From positions 124,001 to 188,000 of the forward strand of contig CAVSLM010000004.1 in assembly GCA_963728895.1 (NCBI GenBank): a stretch of DNA of 64,000 bases, in the 5' to 3' direction. Source of the stretch: CAVSLM01 sp963728895 (lineage in GTDB: Bacteria; Pseudomonadota; Gammaproteobacteria; JBBQDK01). Shown here piece by piece: positions 9,671 through 22,493 of the stretch. The translations under genes were made by a program, and so were the position numbers. The notes beneath the pieces are model-generated. The model had not been told where the DNA came from. It worked only from the letters and a program-made list of their open reading frames with translations, and did no database searches. Position 1 is the first letter of the stretch, and each line of letters opens with the position of its first letter.

Positions 9671-10011
9671 CTCCTTCCGCGGCGAGCCCAGCGCATCGCT
9701 AAGCGGCCGGTTGATCGATCAATGGTCAATGGTGTCAGACTCGACCGTGGCCCCACTCCTTAGCACTGCGTAGTGCCTAGGCAATCCGTTCGTTGAGTAC
9801 ATTACCGGCGCACTACCGTCGGCGAGATGTCGAGTTCGAAAACCGTAGTACAACCCATGGTACGTCCCCTCCTATTCCTCCGGCAGATTCGCCGAAAGGA
9901 TGGCGGTGCAGGCTATATTCAAGCTCAGTAGTTTACTTGTCCATTGCCATCGATTCGAGCACCGCGCAGAAAACCGTCGCAGAAAACCGTGGTACGTCTC
10001 CCATTGTTACG
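9671..10011. other. intergenic stretch upstream of the SEC-C gene
   Basis: No gene recognised. A small inverted repeat (CTTAGCACT...AGTGCCTAG) lies around 9759-9781. The segment near 9929-9945 resembles a degraded left RAYT end (CAGTAGTTTACTTGTCC). The abrupt join to the duplicated RAYT sequence is at 10012. Confidence 0.4.
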
Positions 10012-10438
10012 GGGAAGGTTGGCGCGGACACTTGTGGCAGGAGCGGTTCCACTCGTTTCCCATGGACGAACTTCATCTTGTGACCGCCGTAAGATACATC
10101 GAGCAGAATCCAGTCAAGGCAGGCCTTGCCGGTCATGCCGGTGACTGGCCGTGGTCAAGCGCACGCGCGCATCTACGCGGCTTCGACGACGCCCTGGTCA
10201 CTGTCCGACCATTGCTGGATCGCGTCAGCGACTGGGCCGAGTTCCTGGCGAGCAGCGATGAGCCGGAAACCGTCTCCCGCATCCGAGAACATACGCGCAC
10301 AGGACGCCCCGCCGGCTCCGCCGGATTCATCGAACTGGCCGAGAGCATCACGGGCAGATCGCTGCGGCCTGCGAGGCGCGGGAGAAAACCAAACTGGCAG
10401 TAAGCTCGAGCAGAGACCCAATGAGTAAACTGTCCCCG
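10012..10438 (+). pseudogene. RAYT remnant 4, mosaic of two other copies
   Basis: Bases 10012-10390 match 5322-5700 of the intact RAYT with no difference that I could find by eye (379 bases). After AGAAAACC the sequence switches to the tail of remnant 3 (compare 7331-7382) and ends in AATGAGTAAACTGTCCCCG at 10420-10438. The N-terminal half with the HUH motif is missing, so the copy is inactive. The right end stops 23 bases before the glmS stop codon on the other strand. The mosaic suggests recent recombination or gene conversion between copies. Confidence 0.88.
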
Positions 10439-10461
10439 TAATCTACAGGCAACTGTCGGGT

Positions 10462-12294
<1,833 letters not shown>

Positions 12295-12645
12295 ATCGAT
12301 TCCTCCCAGCCTGGCGGTTGGGCGAAAAGGGCCCGAGGGCCGCGCCAGGACGTTGGATGAGCTTAACGGATTGGGGCGCCTGCCGGAATGTCGGGGTTGG
12401 CGTCGGGGTGTGGGGTCAGGGGTCGGGGCCCAGGTTTCTCGCGGGATCGCGCCGCGAGGGCGGTGCAAGCGTGGGGCGGTTGCGGTTCGTCATGCACCGG
12501 GATGGAGCGGCTGGTCTACCATGGGATGGTTTATGGTCGCTCGCTACGCGAGCGGGTTTATTGGCCGCGTGCGGGGGCCGCACCCTAGGGGTGGTTTTGC
12601 CCGCCTGCGGGGACCGTATCCCGGCGGTTTGTCCCCGGGGCGCGC
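12295..12645. other. glmU-glmS intergenic region
   Basis: 351 bases without a gene. It contains a perfect short hairpin CGCTCGC-TAC-GCGAGCG at about 12538-12554 but no T-run on either side, so it is not a convincing terminator. The part near 12300-12480 is G-rich and must hold the glmS leader and possibly its promoter, but I see no clear -35/-10 pair. Confidence 0.4.
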
Positions 12646-14004
12646 CTACTTCTTGGGGCGCTTCCAGCCGCGGATGGTCTGCTGGGGGGCGCGGCTCAGG
12701 GTGAGCTGGCCGGGCGGGGCGTCGCGGGTGAGGGTGGTGCCCGCGCCGAGGGTGGCGCCGGCGCCGACGGTGACCGGGGCGACGAGCTGGGTGTCGGAGC
12801 CGATGAAGACGTCGTCCTCGATGACCGTGCGGTGCTTGTGGGCGCCGTCGTAGTTGCAGGTGATGGTGCCGGCACCGATGTTCACGCGTGCGCCCACGCC
12901 GGTGTCGCCCACGTAGCTGAGATGGTTGATCTTGCTGCCCTCACCGACGGTCGATTTCTTGATCTCGACGAAGTTGCCGACGTGCACGTCGGCGGCCAAC
13001 GTGGTTTCGGGGCGCACTCGGGAGAACGGGCCGATGCGGCAGCGCTCGCCGACCGTGGCGTCCTCGAGCACGCAATGCGGTTGGATCTCGGTGTCCGCGC
13101 CGATGTCCACGTCGCGCAGCACACAGCCGGCGCCGATGCGCACCCGGTCGCCGAGGCGTACCGTGCCCTGCAGTACCACGTTCACGTCGATGACCACGTC
13201 CTGGCCCGCGCTCACCGCGCCGCGCACGTCGAAGCGCGCGGGATCGAGCAGGGTCACACCTTCCCGCATCAGCTGCCCGGCGACGCGTTGCTGGTACCGG
13301 CGCTCGAGGTCTGCGAGCTGCACGCGGTCGTTCACGCCGAGGATCTCGGAGGGATCGTACGGGGCGCTGGTGCGCACGGGCACGCCCTCGGCGGCGGCAC
13401 GCTCGATGATGTCGGTGAGGTAGAACTCGCCCTGGGCGTTGCGGTTGTCCAGCGTCGCGAGCCAGCCGCGCAGGCGCGCCGCGGGCGCGGCCAGCATGCC
13501 GGTGTTGATCTCGTGGATGGCGCGCTCGGCGCCGGTGGCGTCCTTCTGTTCGACGATGCGTGTCACCCGGCCTTCGCGATCACGCACGATGCGGCCGTAG
13601 CCGGTGGGGTCCTCCAGCTCGGCGGTGAGCAGGGCGAGCGAACCGTCCTGCGCGCCGGCCAGCAGGCGCTGCAGGGTGGCGGGGGTGATCAGGGGGACGT
13701 CGCCGTACAGCACCAGGACGGTGTCTTCGTCAGGGATGCCGGGCAGCGCCTGCTGCACGGCATGGCCGGTGCCGAGCTGACGCTCCTGCAGCACCCACTG
13801 GAGCGGGAGGTCGCCCAGCTGCTCCGGCACCTGGTCGCCACCGTGACCGTAGACAACGTGGATTTCACCGGCGCCGAGGGCGACCGCGGTCTCTACGACG
13901 TGGGCGAGCAACGGTCGGCCGGCGAGCGTGTGCAGTACCTTGGGGAGCGCGGAGCGCATGCGGGTGCCCTGTCCCGCGGCGAGTACCACGATGCTCAGCG
14001 CCAC
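12646..14004 (-). CDS. glmU: bifunctional N-acetylglucosamine-1-phosphate uridyltransferase / glucosamine-1-phosphate acetyltransferase
   Basis: Catalyses the last two steps to UDP-GlcNAc. The N-terminal pyrophosphorylase begins ALSIVVLAAGQGTRMRSALPK (signature LAAGxGTRMxSxLPK) and the C-terminal third is a left-handed beta-helix of hexapeptide repeats with NFVEIKKSTVGEGSKINHLSY then YVGD and NIGAGTITCNYDG. The reading frame is open to 14118, but the GTG at 14004 has a GGAG site 8 bases upstream and gives 452 residues, close to the usual 456, so I chose it. It precedes glmS on the same strand. Confidence 0.95.
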   Translation of the reverse strand: MALSIVVLAAGQGTRMRSALPKVLHTLAGRPLLAHVVETAVALGAGEIHVVYGHGGDQVPEQLGDLPLQWVLQERQLGTGHAVQQALPGIPDEDTVLVLYGDVPLITPATLQRLLAGAQDGSLALLTAELEDPTGYGRIVRDREGRVTRIVEQKDATGAERAIHEINTGMLAAPAARLRGWLATLDNRNAQGEFYLTDIIERAAAEGVPVRTSAPYDPSEILGVNDRVQLADLERRYQQRVAGQLMREGVTLLDPARFDVRGAVSAGQDVVIDVNVVLQGTVRLGDRVRIGAGCVLRDVDIGADTEIQPHCVLEDATVGERCRIGPFSRVRPETTLAADVHVGNFVEIKKSTVGEGSKINHLSYVGDTGVGARVNIGAGTITCNYDGAHKHRTVIEDDVFIGSDTQLVAPVTVGAGATLGAGTTLTRDAPPGQLTLSRAPQQTIRGWKRPKK

Positions 14005-14376
14005 GGCCGACGCTCCAGTTTCGAGTTGGACATTGGTGTTCCCCTTGCTGACTGCCCCGCTGCTCGCGGCATTTTCGTATTTCGCCAAAGTGTTAGGGTG
14101 ACCTGATCGATGCGCCAATAAACTTAGAAAGCGCTACAACTTTTGATCCGGTTCGCTTTCTGGGTTGGAACCCCGTTTTTCGGGTATTCGGATGCCCATG
14201 CCGGCCTATGCCACACCCACTGCGGGCCATCCCCGAAGCGACACTTCTACAAGCTTGGGGTCGGCTTGACTATTGAGCAGGACTAGGAGCGAAGGGTGTG
14301 CCGGACCGCCGGACAATGCTTCCCTCTCTCCCGACCCTTGCGCTCCCGCATGTGCCGACCTATTGCCCACGGGTCT
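14005..14376. other. intergenic region upstream of glmU
   Basis: No gene recognised. It includes a small inverted repeat ACCCCG-TTTTT-CGGGT near 14168-14185 and should contain the glmU promoter on the minus strand. The right part runs into the REP-like repeats at 14377. Confidence 0.35.
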
Positions 14377-14492
14377 GGTGGATGCGCTGCGACTGGCCAT
14401 GCTCGGGGTCGGTTAGTGGTGGATGCGCTGCGCTTGCCATGCTCGGGGGCGTGGTCGGTTAGTGGTGGATGCGCTGCGCTTATCCACCCTAC
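14377..14492. repeat. three tandem REP-like units (GGTGGATGCGCTGCG)
   Basis: The unit TGGTGGATGCGCTGCG occurs three times (starting near 14377, 14417 and 14463) spaced about 40 bases apart, the first two separated by variants of CATGCTCGGGG...GTCGGTTAG. The third is complete and palindromic, closing with CTTATCCACCCTAC. The same palindrome (with GGCGGATGCGCTGCG / CTTATCCGCCCTAC) is carried twice inside each of the ~412-bp elements elsewhere in this window. Such palindromes commonly sit between proteobacterial genes; this array is between slyD-like and glmU genes. Confidence 0.75.
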
Positions 14493-14555
14493 TTCTATAT
14501 GTTCACTGCGCGCATCCACCAGCCACCCGCTCGGCTCGCAGCGTGATGCTGCCCT

Positions 14556-15038
14556 TCAGTGAATACCCGGCCGCCCGACGCCGCCGGCGGCGATTTCCGC
14601 GGGGGTGGCGTCGCGCACTTCCAGCACGGTCACGCGGAAGGTGAGCTGCTTGCCGGCCAGCGGGTGGTTGCCGTCGACGGTCAGCTTCCCGCCCTCGATC
14701 CGGGATACCACGAAGGTGCGCACGTCGCCGCTCTCGTTTTCGAACTGCACCTCGGCGCCGACCCGGTGGTATTCGTGCGGAACGTTCTCCAGGTCGTCCG
14801 TGTAGGTGAGGCTGGGATCGTGCGGGCCGAAGCCGTCCTCGGGGTCCAGGGTGACGGCGACCGTGTCCCCGGCGGAGCAGCCCTCCAGTGCCTCCTCCAC
14901 GCGCTCGATCAAACCGCTGTTGGCGCCGTGCACGTAGGTGAGCGGCAGGTCGCTGCGCTCAAGCTCGTGCCCGGCAGGGTCATGGATGACGTAGCTGAAG
15001 GAGACGAGCTTGTCCTTTGAGATGGCGGCGCTGCTCAT
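14556..15038 (-). CDS. FKBP-type peptidyl-prolyl cis-trans isomerase, SlyD-like
   Basis: A 160-residue protein with the SlyD/SlpA arrangement: a split FKBP domain (KLVSFSYVIHDPAGHELERS; later GGKLTVDGNHPLAGKQLTFRV) with an inserted chaperone flap. LTYVHG, VEEALEGCSAGDTVAVTLDPED and FGPHD are characteristic. It lacks the His/Cys-rich metal-binding tail of E. coli SlyD. It likely acts in the cytoplasm on prolyl bonds of folding proteins. It is transcribed alone on the minus strand between atpC and glmU. Confidence 0.9.
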   Translation of the reverse strand: MSSAAISKDKLVSFSYVIHDPAGHELERSDLPLTYVHGANSGLIERVEEALEGCSAGDTVAVTLDPEDGFGPHDPSLTYTDDLENVPHEYHRVGAEVQFENESGDVRTFVVSRIEGGKLTVDGNHPLAGKQLTFRVTVLEVRDATPAEIAAGGVGRPGIH

Positions 15039-15409
15039 GGGTCATGGCTCCGCGGGTTGCGACGTTGTATCAGCGCCGCGCCTGCACGCTGCAGCCCGGG
15101 ATCACGTGCCGTCTGCCGGCAACGCCCCGGCCCGAAATCTAACCGGTATCCCGGAAGCTGGCGCAATTCGCAGCTGTCCTGGCGCCAGGCTGGAGCGAAA
15201 GTGTCTGCCCCAGCTACCACCGGAGTGAATGCCCAGCCAGGGCGAGCGAGAAACCGCCAGAACGGGGATAGGCCGGCGGCGTGTGTGTCATCGTTCAGGG
15301 ATCGTCGAGAATGCCAGACCTTCCCTGCGATCCCTTCGCTTACCGACCCGCCGCTGACCGGCCGGTGATATTTTCGGGCGATCCACCACCTCTGCCGTTC
15401 GTGCCCGGA
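15039..15409. other. intergenic region between atpC and the slyD-like gene
   Basis: About 370 bases with no convincing gene on either strand. It should contain the end of the atp transcript and the promoter of the slyD-like gene; no clear hairpin followed by a T-run was found. Confidence 0.4.
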
Positions 15410-15832
15410 CTATTTCAGCTTCTTGCGCAGCGTCTGCAGGGTGCGCAGCTGTGCGACGGCTTCGGCGAGCTCGGCCTGCGCCTTGGCGTAGTCGATGTCC
15501 GCCTTGCGGTCGGCGAGCGCCTGCTCGGCGCGCTGCTTGGCTTCCAGGGCCGCCGCCTCGTCGATGTCCTTGGCGCGCAGCGCCGTATCCGCCAGCACCG
15601 TGACCACGTGTGGCTGCACCTCGAGAATGCCGCCGGACACGTAGAACGACTGCTCGTCGTTGGGTGCGGTCTGGACCCGCACTTCGCCGGGACGCAACCG
15701 GGTGAGCAACGGTGCGTGGCGCGGCGCGATGCCCACCTCGCCCATCTCCGCGGGCGCGAACACCATTTCCGCCGCGCCGGAGAAGATCTCCGACTCGGCG
15801 CTGACGATGTCGACGTGGATGGTCATGGCCAT
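15410..15832 (-). CDS. atpC: F-type ATP synthase epsilon subunit
   Basis: Last gene of the atp operon. The 140-residue protein begins MAMTIHVDIVSAESEIFSG and shows the N-terminal beta-sandwich with GEVGIAPRHAPLLTRLRPGEV and a C-terminal helical hairpin rich in Ala/Lys/Glu. Epsilon belongs to the central stalk and can inhibit ATP hydrolysis through its C-terminal helices. Start: two in-frame ATGs, at 15832 and 15826; the first is used here. It lies 46 bases after the corrected atpD stop. Confidence 0.95.
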   Translation of the reverse strand: MAMTIHVDIVSAESEIFSGAAEMVFAPAEMGEVGIAPRHAPLLTRLRPGEVRVQTAPNDEQSFYVSGGILEVQPHVVTVLADTALRAKDIDEAAALEAKQRAEQALADRKADIDYAKAQAELAEAVAQLRTLQTLRKKLK

Positions 15833-15878
15833 ATACTAGATGCTCTCCCGGCAGAATTCCGCCCGCGCCCCGAACCGC

Positions 15879-17256
15879 TCAGAGCTTCTTGGCCTTCTCG
15901 GCCGCTTCCTCCACTCCCGCCCACCATGTAGAACGCCTGCTCGGGCAGGTGATCGTACTCGCCGTTGACGATGGCCTTGAAGCCGCGGATGGTCTCCTTG
16001 AGCGGGACGTACTTGCCGGGCGTGCCCGTGAACACTTCTGCGACGAAGAACGGCTGCGAAAGGAAGCGCTGGATCTTGCGCGCGCGCGACACGGTGAGCT
16101 TGTCCTCCTCGGAAAGCTCGTCCATGCCCAGGATGGCGATGATGTCCTTGAGCTCCTTGTAGCGCTGCAGCGTGCCCTGCACCGCTCGCGCCGTATCGTA
16201 GTGCTCCTGGCCGATGACCAGCGGGTCGAGCTGGCGGCTGGTGGAATCCAGTGGGTCGACCGCGGGGTAGATGCCGAGCTCGGCGATCTGGCGCGACAAC
16301 ACCAGAGTGGCATCGAGGTGGGCGAAAGTCGTGGCGGGCGACGGGTCGGTCAGGTCGTCGGCCGGCACGTACACCGCCTGGATGGAGGTGATGGAGCCGG
16401 TGCGCGTGGAGGTGATGCGCTCCTGCAGCACGCCCATCTCCTCGGCGAGCGTCGGCTGGTAGCCCACCGCCGAGGGCATGCGCCCGAGCAGGGCCGAGAC
16501 CTCGGTGCCGGCCAGCGTGTAGCGGTAGATGTTGTCGATGAACAGCAGCACGTCGCGGCCTTCGTCGCGGAAGAACTCGGCCATGGTGAGGCCGGTCAGC
16601 GCCACGCGCAGGCGGTTGCCGGGCGGCTCGTTCATCTGGCCGTAGACCAGCGCCACCTTGTCGAGCACCCCGCCTTCCTTCATCTCGTGGTAGAAGTCGT
16701 TGCCTTCGCGGGTGCGCTCGCCGACACCGGCGAACACCGAGTAGCCGCTGTGCTCGACGGCGATGTTGCGGATCAGCTCCATCAGCGTCACGGTCTTGCC
16801 CACGCCCGCACCGCCGAACAGTCCCACCTTGCCACCCTTGGCGAACGGGCAGATGAGATCGATGACCTTGATGCCGGTCTCCAGCAGCTCCACGCTGGCG
16901 GCCTGCTCGGCGAAGGTGGGTGCGGGACGGTGGATCGGCCAGCGCTGATCCTCACCGACCGGGCCCTTGTCGTCCACCGGCTCGCCGAGCACGTTCATGA
17001 TGCGCCCCAGCGTCTGCTTACCTACCGGCACCGAGATCGGCCCGCCGGTGTTGCTGGCCTTGAGCCCGCGGCGCAGGCCGTCGGTGGAGCCCATGGCGAT
17101 GGTGCGCACCACGCCGTCGCCGAGCTGCTGCTGGACTTCGAGCGTGATCTCGGCATCGGGAATCTTCAGCGCATCGTAAATTTTGGGCACGGAGTCGCGC
17201 GCAAACTCCACGTCGACCACGGCGCCGATGACTTCCACTACGTTGCCAGAGCTCAT
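15879..17256 (-). CDS. atpD: F-type ATP synthase beta subunit (apparent 1-base frameshift near the 3' end)
   Basis: Catalytic subunit of F1. P-loop GGAGVGKTV, GERTREGNDFYHEM and the DELSEEDKLTV region are all present. The start at 17256 (MSSGNVVEVIGAVVDVEF) has GGAGG 7 bases before it. The conserved C-terminus FYMVGG is followed in frame by unrelated sequence to 15823, but reading with one fewer base near 15915 restores VEEAAEKAKKL and a TGA at 15879, exactly the expected family ending, for 458 residues. Because the enzyme needs this gene and the change is a single surplus base, a sequence error is more likely than a real mutation. Confidence 0.93.
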
Positions 17257-17316
17257 GTCCACTCCTCCAGGGATTTGCTGACTCGCGCGCCGCCGGGGTG
17301 CGCGAATCGGAATGCG

Positions 17317-18179
17317 TTACACCGCCGCCGCGCCGCCCACGATCTCGGAGATCTCGCGGGTGATGGCCGCCTGGCGCGCCTTGTTGTAGGCGAGCTGCAG
17401 CTCGTTGATGAGCTCGCCGGCATTGTCCGAGGCGCTCTTCATGGCCACCATGCGCGCGGCCTGCTCGCTCGCGATGTTCTCCATCAGGCCCTGGAACACC
17501 AGCGACTCGATATAGCGCATGAGCAGGCCATCCAGGACCTCCTTGGAATCGGGCTCGTACAGGTAGTCCCAACGGTGGCGCAGCTTCTCGTCCAGCGCCG
17601 GCGGGATCGGCAGCAGCTGGTCCATGCGCGGGCGCTGGGTCATGGTGTTGACGAAGTCGTTGTAGACCAGGAACAGACGGTCGATGGTGCCGGCATCGTA
17701 GGCGTCCAGCATCACCTTGACGGTGCCGATCAGGTCGGCGATGCGCGGTGCATCGCCCAGATGGGTGGTGCGCGAGACGATGTTCGCGCCGAGGCGCTTG
17801 AAGAAGGTGCCGGCCTTGGTGCCGATGGTGCACAGATCGATGCCGACGTCCTGCTCGCTCCAGCGCTTCATGGCCAGCACGGCGGTCTTGAACAGATTGA
17901 TGTTGAGGCCGCCGCACAGCCCGCGGTCGGTGGAAATGATCGACGAAGCCGACGCGCGCGACCTCGCGCTCGAGTGAGATAGGGATGGCGGTACTCGGGA
18001 TGCGCCAGCGCCAGATGGCCGATCACGTTGCGCATCTTGTTGGCATAGGGGCGCGTCGCCAGCATGCGCTCCTGTGCCTTGCGCATCTTGCTGGCCGCGA
18101 CCATCTCCATCGCCCGGGTGATCTTCTGAGTATTCTGGATACTCCTGATCTTGCTGCGTATCTCTTTTGCGCCTGCCAT
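17317..18179 (-). CDS. atpG: F-type ATP synthase gamma subunit (two apparent 1-base frameshifts)
   Basis: Rotary shaft of F1. The N-terminus MAGAKEIRSKIRSIQNTQKI to RHPYLT is in one frame, EREVARVGFV in a second, and IISTDRGLCGGLNINLFK to the C-terminus QAAITREISEIVGGAAAV in a third. Each shift equals one surplus base, at about 17972 and 17941 on the plus strand. With both removed the protein has 286 residues and aligns colinearly with E. coli AtpG as I know it. Conserved STDRGLCGG and the terminal helix RQAAITxEI are intact. It is between atpA and atpD as in all gammaproteobacterial atp operons. Confidence 0.9.
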
Positions 18180-18233
18180 CGTTGCGAGTGCCGTCGTCCG
18201 GTTGCTCAGTGTTGGGGGTGCGGTCGGCCCGGA

Positions 18234-19775
<1,542 letters not shown>

Positions 19776-19788
19776 GGTTCTGTTCCTC

Positions 19789-20325
19789 TCAGTGGTTCAG
19801 GGCGCTGATGAGCTTGGTCAGCTTGCCCTTCACCGAACCATCGATGACGAGATCCCCGGCGCGGATCACCGCGCCGCCGAGCAGCGAGGGATCCGTGGTG
19901 CACGTCAGGGTGACTTCGCGGCCGAGCCGGGCCTGCAGTGCTGCGGCGATACGCTGTTGCTGCGCCGCATCCACCGGCTGCGCGGAAATCACCTGCGCTT
20001 CGGTGATGCCTTCCGCCTCCGCGCGCAGCACCTCGAACTGCCGTGCGATCTCCGGCAGCACGGCGAGCCTGCGGTTTTCCGCGAGCAGGCGCAGCAGATT
20101 CCTGCCGGTATCGGGAAGCTCCCCGCCGCACACTTCAATGAACAGCCCGGCGAGCTGCTGGCGGTCGACGCGCGGGCTGCCGATCAGGCCGGCCATGGTG
20201 GGATCGCGCGCCACCGCAGCGGCATGCGCCAGGACGTCCGACCACTGCGCGAGCTGTTGCTGCGCGCGGGCGAGCTCGAACAACGCCTGGGCATAGGGAC
20301 GCGCGACGGTGCTGGTCTCGGCCAT
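19789..20325 (-). CDS. atpH: F-type ATP synthase delta subunit
   Basis: A 178-residue peripheral-stalk protein that links F1 to the b-subunit dimer. It begins MAETSTVARPYAQALFELA and carries the OSCP/delta signature near the C-terminus (DPSLLGGAVIRAGDLVIDGSV). It is in frame throughout and sits between atpF and atpA. Confidence 0.97.
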   Translation of the reverse strand: MAETSTVARPYAQALFELARAQQQLAQWSDVLAHAAAVARDPTMAGLIGSPRVDRQQLAGLFIEVCGGELPDTGRNLLRLLAENRRLAVLPEIARQFEVLRAEAEGITEAQVISAQPVDAAQQQRIAAALQARLGREVTLTCTTDPSLLGGAVIRAGDLVIDGSVKGKLTKLISALNH

Positions 20326-20332
20326 GTCGACC

Positions 20333-20804
20333 TCAGAGCTGGGCCGCGAGCTCGTCGAGCATCGCGCTATGGGTCCTGCGGGTCGATCTCGCGTGCCAGC
20401 ACGCGCTCCGCGCCGGCCACGGCCAGCGATGCGACCTGCGAGCGCAGCTGTTCGCGGGCGCGGTTGACCTCCTGGTCGATCTCGGCACGCGCGGCCTGCA
20501 GCAGCCGCTCGCCCTCGCCGCGGGCATCGTTCTTGGCCTCTTCGATGATCTCACCGGCGCGGCGCTGCGCCTGCGAAATGATTTCGGCGGCCTGACCCTT
20601 GGCACCGTGCAGCACTTCCATGGCGCGCTTCTCGGCCAGCTCCTGTTCGTGCTGGCCGCGCTCTGCGGCGGCCAGCCCGTCGGCGATGCGCTTGCTGCGG
20701 TCGGCCATCATGCGCGTCAGCGGCCCCCACAGGAAGCGATTGATGAACCAGACCAGCGCCGCGAAGGTGAGGATCTGGCCGATCAGTGTGGCGGTCATGT
20801 TCAC
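20333..20804 (-). CDS. atpF: F-type ATP synthase b subunit (apparent 1-base frameshift near the 3' end)
   Basis: Membrane-anchored peripheral stalk. The GTG start at 20804 gives MNMTATLIGQILTFAALVWF with one transmembrane helix and a long charged coiled coil. The frame ends early after EIDPQDP, but dropping one G of the GGG at 20371-20373 (plus strand) restores EIDPQDHSAMLDELAAQL and a TGA at 20333, the conserved ending, for 156 residues, equal to E. coli AtpF. The restored stop lies 7 bases before atpH. A single-base sequence error is the likeliest explanation. Confidence 0.92.
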
Positions 20805-20849
20805 GTGTGCGACTCCTCCGGCGGACTGCCCGACCCGGCCTCGATGCTC

Positions 20850-21137
20850 TTAGCCGGCACCGGCCGCCGCCGCCGCCGCGCCCACGAACGGGTTGGCGAA
20901 CACGAACCACATGGCCATACCCAGCACGATCATGGGGAATGCCTCCATCAGACCGCCGGTGAACAGCATCTGACCCATGAGCTGCGGGCGCATCTCCGGC
21001 TGGCGCGCAATGCCTTCGATGAACTTGGAGCAGATCAGGCCCCAGCCGAGCGCGGAGCCGAGGCCCGCGGCGGCCAGAATGATGCCCACGCCCATGGCGG
21101 TATAGGCGTAGATCATGGCAATGGTTTCAGGACTCAT
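20850..21137 (-). CDS. atpE: F-type ATP synthase c subunit
   Basis: A 95-residue proteolipid with two transmembrane helices (about 8-33 and 58-82) and the loop RQPEMR. The ion-binding carboxylate is the glutamate in GGLMEAFPMIV on the second helix, where E. coli has aspartate. The full Na+-binding pattern is not seen, so proton coupling is the default. The tail after FVGAAAA is a short Ala/Gly run. It is between atpB and atpF. Confidence 0.96.
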   Translation of the reverse strand: MSPETIAMIYAYTAMGVGIILAAAGLGSALGWGLICSKFIEGIARQPEMRPQLMGQMLFTGGLMEAFPMIVLGMAMWFVFANPFVGAAAAAAGAG

Positions 21138-21189
21138 GGAGGTCTCCTCGAATGAAATGAAGTCAGGTCGGCGGTGCCGGATCGGTTGC

Positions 21190-22002
21190 TCAGTGATCCT
21201 CTTCCTGATGCGCCATGCCCAGGTAGACGATGGTCAGCAGCATGAAGATGAACGCCTGCAGCGTGACCACCAGGACGTGAAAGATGGCCCACATGGTGCC
21301 CAGCGCGACCTGCGCAGGCAGCACCAGCCAGGAGAACGAGAGCAGCGCGATCAGCATGAAGATCAGCTCGCCGGCGAACATGTTGCCGAAGAGTCGCAGC
21401 GCCATGCTGACGGGCTTGGCGATTTCCTCGACGAGGGTCATGACGATGTTCACCGGCACCAGCCACTTGCCGAAGGGATGGAACAGGAACATCTTGATGT
21501 AGCCCACCGGGCCCTTGATCCTGATGTTGTAGAAGATGATCAGCGCGAACACCGACAGCGACAGGCCGAAGGTGGTGCCGAGGTCGGTGGTGGGCACGAT
21601 CTTGAGATGATCGACTCCGATGCCGCGCGCGATCAGCGGCAGCAGATCCACCGGAATCAGATCCATGGCGTTCATCAGGAACACCCACATGAAGATGGTG
21701 AGCGCAAGGGGTCCGATGAGCGGGTTGTGCCCCGGGAAGATCTCGCGCACCTGGGTGTCGACGAACTCCAGCACCGCTTCCAGCACGTTCTGCACGCCGG
21801 TGGGCCGGTCTTCGCTGAGCGTGCGCCCCACGCGCATGCTGAGATAGATGAGGATGCCGGCCGTCAGCCAGCCGAAGAACAGGGTGTCGAGATTCCAGGT
21901 CCAGAAACCCTCACCGACGTGCAGGTTGGTCAGGTGATGCTGGATGTATTCGACTGCACCGCCGGCTCCGGGGGATGCTGTCTCGCTCACAGTAGGCTCC
22001 AC
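21190..22002 (-). CDS. atpB: F-type ATP synthase a subunit
   Basis: A 270-residue integral membrane protein forming the proton half-channels. The essential arginine lies in KPVSMALRLFGNMFAGELIF, and FHVLVVTLQAFIFMLLTIVY is the conserved last helix. The start is a GTG at 22002 (MEPTVSETASPG). It is the first F0 gene after atpI. Confidence 0.96.
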   Translation of the reverse strand: MEPTVSETASPGAGGAVEYIQHHLTNLHVGEGFWTWNLDTLFFGWLTAGILIYLSMRVGRTLSEDRPTGVQNVLEAVLEFVDTQVREIFPGHNPLIGPLALTIFMWVFLMNAMDLIPVDLLPLIARGIGVDHLKIVPTTDLGTTFGLSLSVFALIIFYNIRIKGPVGYIKMFLFHPFGKWLVPVNIVMTLVEEIAKPVSMALRLFGNMFAGELIFMLIALLSFSWLVLPAQVALGTMWAIFHVLVVTLQAFIFMLLTIVYLGMAHQEEDH

Positions 22003-22109
22003 ACGTTTTTCGATCCGACCGCCGGCGCTGACACCGGGCGCGACAATACACGGGGGGCACCGGTGACAGCGCCCTCCGGGCCGCGGTGCCGCATCCGATC
22101 CGGGGGACT

Positions 22110-22493
22110 TCAGGCGGCGGCGTCGTGACCGCGCAACGCGACCACGTAGCCAAGCTGGGCGAGAGCGAACGTGACCAGCAACGGTGCGGGGGCGAGGCCG
22201 AGCCAGCCCATCCCCAATGCAAATGCTACGAGCGTGAACACGAATCGCTCGACCGCACCCAAGTACAGCGTCAGGCTGCTGCGCGCCGGCGTCTGCTCCG
22301 CAGCGGCACCGGCGCGTTGGACGCGCCTGCGCATCAGTACGGAGTTCACCACCGCTATGCCGCCCCCGTAGACCGCCGCCCGCGCCGCCGGTTGACCAGC
22401 GACGGCAAAAGCTGCCGCTCCCACGATCGCCGAGACGATCAGCTGGGTGATCAACACACTACGCATGGCGCGCCAAGTACCAGGGATCAGCAC
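22110..22493 (-). CDS. atpI: ATP synthase subunit I
   Basis: First gene of the atp operon, a 127-residue hydrophobic protein with four predicted transmembrane segments (about 14-33, 38-50, 78-98 and 103-120). AtpI proteins help assemble the c-ring and are poorly conserved, so the call rests on position, length and topology plus the AVNS.LMRRR element. The 22002-22110 gap to atpB is filled by GC-rich leader sequence. The start may be the GTG at 22493 or the ATG at 22466. Confidence 0.85.
   Translation of the reverse strand: MLIPGTWRAMRSVLITQLIVSAIVGAAAFAVAGQPAARAAVYGGGIAVVNSVLMRRRVQRAGAAAEQTPARSSLTLYLGAVERFVFTLVAFALGMGWLGLAPAPLLVTFALAQLGYVVALRGHDAAA

Noticed and set aside
12538..12554. Rho-independent terminator for glmU
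   Set aside because: Perfect stem but no T-run on either strand.
14377..14492. CRISPR array
   Set aside because: Three REP-like units with near-identical spacers; no regular repeat-spacer pattern and no cas genes.
15889..17982. 697-codon plus-strand frame opposite atpD/atpG
   Set aside because: Shadow of conserved atp genes; low-complexity His/Ala/Arg composition typical of antisense frames.
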